In this document: positions 55,947 to 60,405 of the stretch, in pieces | Layout: each line of letters starts with the position of its first letter | Numbering within the stretch: the first letter of the stretch is position 1 | NCBI GenBank assembly: GCA_024644725.1 | Contig: JAHEHE010000006.1 | Span: 1-60,405 of the forward strand | Length of the DNA stretch: 60,405 nucleotides | DNA from: Flavobacteriaceae bacterium | GTDB taxonomy: Bacteria > Bacteroidota > Bacteroidia > Flavobacteriales > Flavobacteriaceae | Reading direction: 5' to 3' | Translations under genes and position numbers: made by a program | The notes under the pieces: generated by a model | Databases searched by the model: none | What the model saw: the letters and a program-made list of their open reading frames with translations, nothing else | Told to the model about the DNA's origin: nothing

Positions 55947-56966
55947 TTAGTTATTAATTACCTGAGCTAGGGTTTTTTGCTCGCCCAACCATTTGTTGAA
56001 GTCTGCTTCTTCCTCGACCACAACCTTCATTTGCATGTTGTAATGCGAGGATCCGCAGATCTTATTGCAGAGTAGCAGGAAGTCAAACTCGACAGGATCT
56101 TTGTCATTTGATTTCCTAAGTTCATTGATCGCTTCATACTTTGCCTTCGTATCTTCATTCTCACGCATTTCTGCGGTAGTCACCGTTGGGGTGAAACCGA
56201 AGGATGTAGTCATACCGGGAACGCAATTGATCTGCGCCCGGAAATGAGGCATATAGGCCGAATGCATAACATCCTGTGACCTGAATTTGAAGATCACTTT
56301 TCTCCCTTTGGGAAGGTGCAGTTCGCGCACCGGAATGTCGTCAGCAGAGCGCTTGTCGCTCATGTCAACTCCCATGGTGTTGATTCCTTCGATAAAATTC
56401 ACATGACCCACACCGAGTTCATTATCCGCTCCGGCATAACGCGCTTCCCAGTTGAACTGTTTGGCGTATACTTCAATGATCAATGGGTTCTCCGCATCGG
56501 AGAGGTCCTGAACATTGTTCCAGGTATAAAGCCCGTAGATGATCAAAACCGAAAGAACGATAGTCGGTGTCACCGTCCACCACATCTCTAATTTATGACT
56601 GTCGGCAAAGAACATGGCCTTTCTACCTTTTATACCCCTGTATTTGAAGGTAAAAAAGTAGATCAGGAACTGCGTGATGAACTGAACCACCAGGATCAGT
56701 CCCATGGTGATCACAAAGAGATTGTCAATATCCTCGCCTTCCAGGGAGGCCGATTGTCGTGGCAGCAAAACCACGCGCCCCTGGAACATGGAATACAGCA
56801 TCAGGCCATAGATGAACCCACCTAAACCTAGCATCAACCAGCCGTTGATATTGTTCTCTTTCTCCGTCGCTACCTGTTCCTTCTTTGTCAATCCCAAAAG
56901 TTTGAAGAACTGCCAGACAGCCGTCGCAATTAGAATAAAAACAAGGATGTAAAATAGTGCTTTCAT
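55947..56966 (-). CDS. ctaC: Cytochrome c oxidase subunit II
   Basis: CuA-bearing electron entry subunit. The 339 residues, from the ATG at 56966, include an N-terminal hydrophobic segment, an extra Bacteroidota-type hydrophobic segment (about 45-65), the usual second helix (about 75-105), the tryptophan-rich EMWWTVTPTIVLSVLII region and the cupredoxin domain. CuA ligands are seen as His in DVMHSAYMPHFRAQINCVPG and in the loop C300-N-K-I-C304-G-S-S-H308-Y-N-M311. The Glu found between the two cysteines in Paracoccus and bovine enzymes is Lys302 here. It has no C-terminal cytochrome c domain, so electrons presumably come from ActE or a soluble cytochrome. Confidence 0.95.
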   Translation of the reverse strand: MKALFYILVFILIATAVWQFFKLLGLTKKEQVATEKENNINGWLMLGLGGFIYGLMLYSMFQGRVVLLPRQSASLEGEDIDNLFVITMGLILVVQFITQFLIYFFTFKYRGIKGRKAMFFADSHKLEMWWTVTPTIVLSVLIIYGLYTWNNVQDLSDAENPLIIEVYAKQFNWEARYAGADNELGVGHVNFIEGINTMGVDMSDKRSADDIPVRELHLPKGRKVIFKFRSQDVMHSAYMPHFRAQINCVPGMTTSFGFTPTVTTAEMRENEDTKAKYEAINELRKSNDKDPVEFDFLLLCNKICGSSHYNMQMKVVVEEEADFNKWLGEQKTLAQVINN

Positions 56967-57005
56967 CAATATTTTGTAAAGTTTTTAGGCGGATTTGAAT
57001 GCCGT

Positions 57006-57013
57006 CAAATATA
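57006..57013 (-). promoter_or_regulatory. Candidate internal -7 element before coxB
   Basis: TATATTTG on the minus strand lies 39 bases before the coxB ATG in a 118-base spacer after actF. It could allow cox genes to be transcribed separately from the act genes. A short CTCAA/TTGAG hairpin in the same spacer is not followed by T on the coding strand. Confidence 0.5.
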
Positions 57014-57084
57014 AATAAATTTATTAACTACTTTTTTCTCAATTCTTTGAGGACGCCTTCTGCAGTGCCCCTTCCGGATTCGGT

Positions 57085-58425
57085 TTAGTAATGATACAAT
57101 TCGCTTTCCTTCATGAACGGATTGCCTTTCGCGTGCAACGGAGCTTTCGCAATTGCCGAGAACACGACAAAGATGAAGAGTCCGAGGAAAAAAGCAAGCG
57201 ATGACAATTCGGGAATTCCGATGCTCCAACTGTCACCCACAGTTGCCGGTGAGATCAACTGAAAAATATCAATGAAATGACCCGTCAGGATCACGAATCC
57301 TGCTGCAACAACAAACCACGGGATGCGCTTGAAATCGCTGTCCATAAGAATCAGTATCGGAAAGACAAAATTCATGACCAGCATCGAAATGAACGGCAAC
57401 TGGTATGACCCGATCAGCCTTGGATAAAAATAAGCCGCTTCTTCCGGAATGTTCGCATACCACTGCAACATAAACTGGTCAAAGAAGAAGTAGGTCCAGA
57501 AAATACTGAAACCGAACATATATTTGGCCAGGTCATGTATATGGCTGTTGTTTACAAATGGGATAACACCTTTGTTCTTCAAATAGATGGTTACAAGGGC
57601 AATTGTTGTGATCGCAGAGACAAGAACGCTTGCGAATACATAGAACGAATACAATTGGCTGTACCAGTGTGGGTCCAGTGACATCAGCCAGTCAAATGAC
57701 ATGAAAAGCTCGAAAATTCCGAAGATTACAATAAAGGTCACCGACATGTTGAAACTTTTCTTGTAGAGCTTGACGTCGCCAGACTCGTCCAGAGCCAGAG
57801 AATTCCTGCGCAGTAGGTACCTGAAAAGATTATAGGTACCCAAGTAGATAAAACTTCGGATCAACCATCCCGGGATGTTCAACCACCAGGATTTCCCCTG
57901 GATGATCTCATCGTCAGCAGCTGCCTCCCCCATCCAGACATACATGTGATTGAAGTGCATGGCCGAAAGCAGCAGGAAAATAAAGAGCAGAATTGAACCG
58001 GGCAGTATGTACGCAGAGATACCTTCCATGATTCTGAAAAGCACAATCGACCATCCAGCCTGGGCCGCCCATTGAATGGCATAGAAAACCAGAACACAAA
58101 CTGAGATCATCAGAAAGAAGAAGGCAGCGATGAAAAAGGCTGTCCAAGGTCTGTTCTGTGCCTGGTGCAACAGGTGTTCCAAATGGCTTTGCTCCTCCTC
58201 CGCACTGTGCTCCCCGGAGGCCTCACCATGCGATGATGCATCGTCGTGGGATTCAGAGGCAGCATGCGCCTCTCCTCCGCCGTGATGACCGTCATCAGCA
58301 TGTTGCATGGCCGCCACCTCTTCTGTGGTAGAAGGTGCCGAAAGGAATCCATACCCGATGCCCAGAAGACCGAGAATCATCAGTACGATTGAAACAGTTT
58401 TAAGTTTTCCCGAAAATGTATACAT
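57085..58425 (-). CDS. actF: Alternative complex III subunit ActF (quinol:cytochrome c oxidoreductase membrane subunit)
   Basis: Integral membrane subunit of alternative complex III, which oxidises quinol and passes electrons toward the oxidase. The 446-residue protein has an N-terminal helix (12-30), then a 46-residue stretch (42-87) with ten histidines and many acidic residues. About nine more helices follow, with FDWLMSLDPHWYSQLYSFYV and ISMLVMNFVFPILILMDSDF. The latter segments match the NrfD/PsrC-like ActF family. It follows actE by 25 bases. Confidence 0.9.
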   Translation of the reverse strand: MYTFSGKLKTVSIVLMILGLLGIGYGFLSAPSTTEEVAAMQHADDGHHGGGEAHAASESHDDASSHGEASGEHSAEEEQSHLEHLLHQAQNRPWTAFFIAAFFFLMISVCVLVFYAIQWAAQAGWSIVLFRIMEGISAYILPGSILLFIFLLLSAMHFNHMYVWMGEAAADDEIIQGKSWWLNIPGWLIRSFIYLGTYNLFRYLLRRNSLALDESGDVKLYKKSFNMSVTFIVIFGIFELFMSFDWLMSLDPHWYSQLYSFYVFASVLVSAITTIALVTIYLKNKGVIPFVNNSHIHDLAKYMFGFSIFWTYFFFDQFMLQWYANIPEEAAYFYPRLIGSYQLPFISMLVMNFVFPILILMDSDFKRIPWFVVAAGFVILTGHFIDIFQLISPATVGDSWSIGIPELSSLAFFLGLFIFVVFSAIAKAPLHAKGNPFMKESELYHY

Positions 58426-58450
58426 TTTATACTGTATTTGTTATCCTACA

Positions 58451-59017
58451 TTAATTTTTTAAGAGCTCTGCTCTTAGCGTCTCTACATAGTGAACCACTT
58501 GCCAACGCTCCTTTTCTGTCAACTGTGACGAATGTGAGCCCATAAGGTTCCTGCCGTACATCAGCACGTGATAGATGCTTCCCTGTGTGATATCCCGGTC
58601 CTTGTAATTCGGAACACCGAGGAATTTTTCGTTTTTTACCAAGGTTCCCATGCCATCCCCTTTGTCTCCATGACAGGTGGCGCAGTAAATGGTGTACATA
58701 GCCTTACCGTTTTCCAGGTTCTTCTCATTGACCTCCAGCGGAGACCTCAGGGAATCCTTCGCCATTTGGTAGCCCGCTTCAGAATTTGGGTACTCGTATA
58801 CCGTGGTACCCCTTGCAATGGTACCCTCTACAGGTAATTGGGCGCTTATTCCGTTGTCAAAAACCGGGCTGGTAGAGTAAGTCTCATAAGGAATCGGGTC
58901 GTACATATCCACGTCACCCATGTACTGAGCCTTTCTCGTCGTCGGCCTGTCTTTGCCGCACGACACAAGGGCCGCAAGCAACAATCCTGTACAAACTATG
59001 CTGAGTAATTTTTTCAT
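58451..59017 (-). CDS. actE: Alternative complex III subunit ActE, monoheme cytochrome c lipoprotein
   Basis: Cytochrome subunit that is expected to pass electrons out of alternative complex III. The 188 residues include a lipoprotein signal with lipobox LVSC (Cys20 approximately) and one heme-binding CATCH motif near residue 114. GDGMGTLVKNEKFLGVPNY follows, and the Met ligand is probably in VLMYGRNLMGSHSSQL. Gene order actD-actE-actF confirms the assignment. It begins three bases after actD in transcription order. Confidence 0.92.
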   Translation of the reverse strand: MKKLLSIVCTGLLLAALVSCGKDRPTTRKAQYMGDVDMYDPIPYETYSTSPVFDNGISAQLPVEGTIARGTTVYEYPNSEAGYQMAKDSLRSPLEVNEKNLENGKAMYTIYCATCHGDKGDGMGTLVKNEKFLGVPNYKDRDITQGSIYHVLMYGRNLMGSHSSQLTEKERWQVVHYVETLRAELLKN

Positions 59018-59020
59018 CGT

Positions 59021-59545
59021 TTAATGCTTTTCTACGATTTTTGTTTCGATGGCTCCCGTTTTTGTCAAAAACGATTCCAATTCTTTTTCATCTCCGGTAA
59101 CCGGGACTTCCATGAGGAATTTGTCATCCGTCGTCCGCGGATCTGGATTTGAGGCCTTGACAAAAGGTCCGATCTTGCTTCTCATGTAAAAGGTGATCAC
59201 CATCAGGTGAGATGCAAAGAACACCGTCATTTCAAACATGATCGGAACGAAGGCCGGCATGTTCTCCGCATAGGAGAAACTCGGCTTACCTCCGATATTC
59301 TGGGGCCAGTCTTCAATCATCATGAAATTCATCATCCAAACCGCGAATCCAAGTCCGGTCAAACCGTACAGAAAAGCGGTAATGGCTATTCGGGTTCCAC
59401 CGATTCCCATGGCTTTTTCAAGTCCGTGAACCGGAAACGGAGTGTAAACTTCTTCGATATGATGATCAGCTTCACGAACTTCTTTGACGGCCTTCAAAAG
59501 AACGTCGTCATCGTCGTATATCGCGTGTATGACTTTATCACTCAT
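59021..59545 (-). CDS. actD: Alternative complex III subunit ActD (DUF3341)
   Basis: Membrane-anchored subunit of unknown precise role in alternative complex III. The 174-residue protein has an N-terminal soluble part (HAIYDDDDVLLKAVKEVREA, YTPFPVHGLEKAMG) typical of DUF3341. Two transmembrane helices lie at about 55-75 and 100-120. The C-terminal tail is soluble. It follows the actC gene by 30 bases. Confidence 0.92.
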   Translation of the reverse strand: MSDKVIHAIYDDDDVLLKAVKEVREADHHIEEVYTPFPVHGLEKAMGIGGTRIAITAFLYGLTGLGFAVWMMNFMMIEDWPQNIGGKPSFSYAENMPAFVPIMFEMTVFFASHLMVITFYMRSKIGPFVKASNPDPRTTDDKFLMEVPVTGDEKELESFLTKTGAIETKIVEKH

Positions 59546-59575
59546 CTTTTTGTTTTTATCGTGATTCTATTTCTT

Positions 59576-60405
59576 CTATTTGTTGTCTCTTTCTCTTTTG
59601 AAATTGTCACCTGATGATTTCAGGATCGATTTCACCTCCGCCTGCGCCACTACCGGGAAGGTTCGGGCATACAGCAGAAACAGTACAAAGAAAAATCCTA
59701 CGGTTCCCATGAAAATGCCTACGTCGACGAAAGTTGGTTCAAACATGGTCCATGTCGATGGCAGGTGACCTCGGCTCAGGTTGATGACGATGATGTCAAA
59801 ACGTTCAAACCACATCCCGATATTGATGATGATGGCCATGATGAACGAAACCGTGTAATTGGTTCTCAATTTTTTGATCCACAGCAACTGGGGGAAGACC
59901 CCGTTACACAAAATCAGCGCCCAGAAAGCCCACCAGTATGGGCCCGTAGCTGCCCCAATGGACAGATACGTGAAATCCTCATAAGAGCTTCCGGAGTACC
60001 ATCCCACAAAGAATTCAGACAGATAAGCGACCATGACGATGCCTCCTGTGACCAGGATGACCTTGTTCATGTTCTCAATGTGTACTCTCGTGATATAGGC
60101 TTCTAAATTTGAAACCTTGCGCATGACGATCAATAGGGTCTGCACCATCGCGAAACCCGAGAATACAGCTCCTGCAACGAAATATGGAGGATAAACGGTA
60201 CTGTGCCAACCCGGAATAACTGAAGTAGCAAAGTCAAAGGATACGATTGTGTGCACAGAGAGTACCAGCGGCGTGGCCAAACCTGCCAAGACCAGTGAAA
60301 CTTCCTCAAATCGCTGCCAGTCTTTCGCTCTTCCGGTCCAACCGAAACTGAGCAAACTGTAGATTTTTTTCTGAAATGGCTTGGTAGCCCTGTCCCGGAT
60401 CATGG
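59576..60405 (-). CDS. actC: Alternative complex III subunit ActC (NrfD-like), partial
   Basis: Quinol-interacting integral membrane subunit of alternative complex III. Only the C-terminal 275 or so residues are in the window; the gene continues past the right edge. The visible MIRDRA is an internal methionine, not the start, since NrfD-like ActC proteins are near 450-480 residues with several helices before it. Conserved segments include FGWTGRAKDWQRFEEVSLVLAG (split here by description only), HTIVSFDFATSVIPGWHSTV, and NMNKVILVTGGIVMVAYL. Helices are spread throughout. ActA and ActB are expected upstream, outside the window. Confidence 0.9.
   Translation of the reverse strand, partial: MIRDRATKPFQKKIYSLLSFGWTGRAKDWQRFEEVSLVLAGLATPLVLSVHTIVSFDFATSVIPGWHSTVYPPYFVAGAVFSGFAMVQTLLIVMRKVSNLEAYITRVHIENMNKVILVTGGIVMVAYLSEFFVGWYSGSSYEDFTYLSIGAATGPYWWAFWALILCNGVFPQLLWIKKLRTNYTVSFIMAIIINIGMWFERFDIIVINLSRGHLPSTWTMFEPTFVDVGIFMGTVGFFFVLFLLYARTFPVVAQAEVKSILKSSGDNFKRERDNK

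Noticed and set aside
57030-57060. CTCAA/TTGAG hairpin after actF as a terminator
   Set aside because: On the coding strand it is followed by A, not T, and the stem is only five pairs.
1-60405. Search for insertion sequences, integrases, prophage, defence or secondary-metabolite clusters
   Set aside because: No transposase, recombinase, restriction, toxin-antitoxin, NRPS or PKS features were seen. The only mobile-associated domain is the single ORF6N gene.

Overview
The window reads as ordinary chromosome from a member of the Bacteroidota, most probably a marine Flavobacteriaceae. Reasons: the -7 promoter element TAnnTTTG typical of this phylum recurs upstream of many genes, with almost no Shine-Dalgarno sequences; the cell-division cluster has a PASTA-type PBP/FtsI and a FtsZ with a long C-terminal linker; an alternative complex III (Act) operon is joined to an A-type cytochrome oxidase; and there are NhaD, LamB-type porin and GH130 lipoprotein genes. 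No rRNA, CRISPR array, insertion sequence or prophage was seen. No stretch over 300 bases lacks a gene.

Layout. 1-3.6 kb: tRNA-Val(TAC), folC, and a TonB-ExbD-ExbB energy-transduction operon (minus strand). 3.6-7.5 kb: NhaD antiporter, a Glu/Leu-type dehydrogenase and AnmK (minus). 7.6-16.8 kb (plus): acyl-CoA dehydrogenase, a TIGR01777 epimerase, glutamate synthase gltB-gltD, and an OmpA-type lipoprotein, closed by a hairpin terminator shared with ftsZ. 17-30.5 kb (minus): the division and cell wall cluster mraZ-rsmH-ftsL-ftsI-murE-mraY-[murD remnant]-ftsW-murG-ftsQ-ftsA-ftsZ. 30.8-34.1 kb (plus): alpha/beta hydrolase, GH130 lipoprotein, engB and an RluD-family pseudouridine synthase. 34.1-37.3 kb (minus): LamB-type porin and gapN. 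37.3-44.2 kb (minus): ilvD-ilvB-ilvN-ilvC-ilvA. 44.5-51 kb: a large helical-repeat protein of unknown function (minus), then leuA-leuB, a nitroreductase, cysE and cysM (plus). 51-54 kb (minus): an ORF6N-domain protein and a penicillin-acylase-family hydrolase. 54.1-60.4 kb (minus): the respiratory operon actC(partial)-actD-actE-actF-coxB-coxA, closed by a hairpin terminator.

The most notable departure is in the division cluster. murC is absent from its usual place between murG and ftsQ. The murD position holds only a 183-residue C-terminal piece with no ATP-binding domain, and several of its otherwise invariant ligase motifs are altered although the frame stays open. The neighbours murE, mraY, murG, ftsW and ftsI look intact, so the L-Ala and D-Glu ligation steps must be encoded elsewhere or done differently. 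A second departure is in leucine synthesis: leuA and leuB are adjacent, leuC and leuD are absent from the locus, and LeuA lacks its C-terminal leucine-binding domain.

The remaining genes are recognisable core metabolism. Nitrogen assimilation (gltBD, amino-acid dehydrogenase), branched-chain amino acid and cysteine synthesis, cell wall synthesis and division, and aerobic respiration sit as compact operons with short or overlapping junctions.
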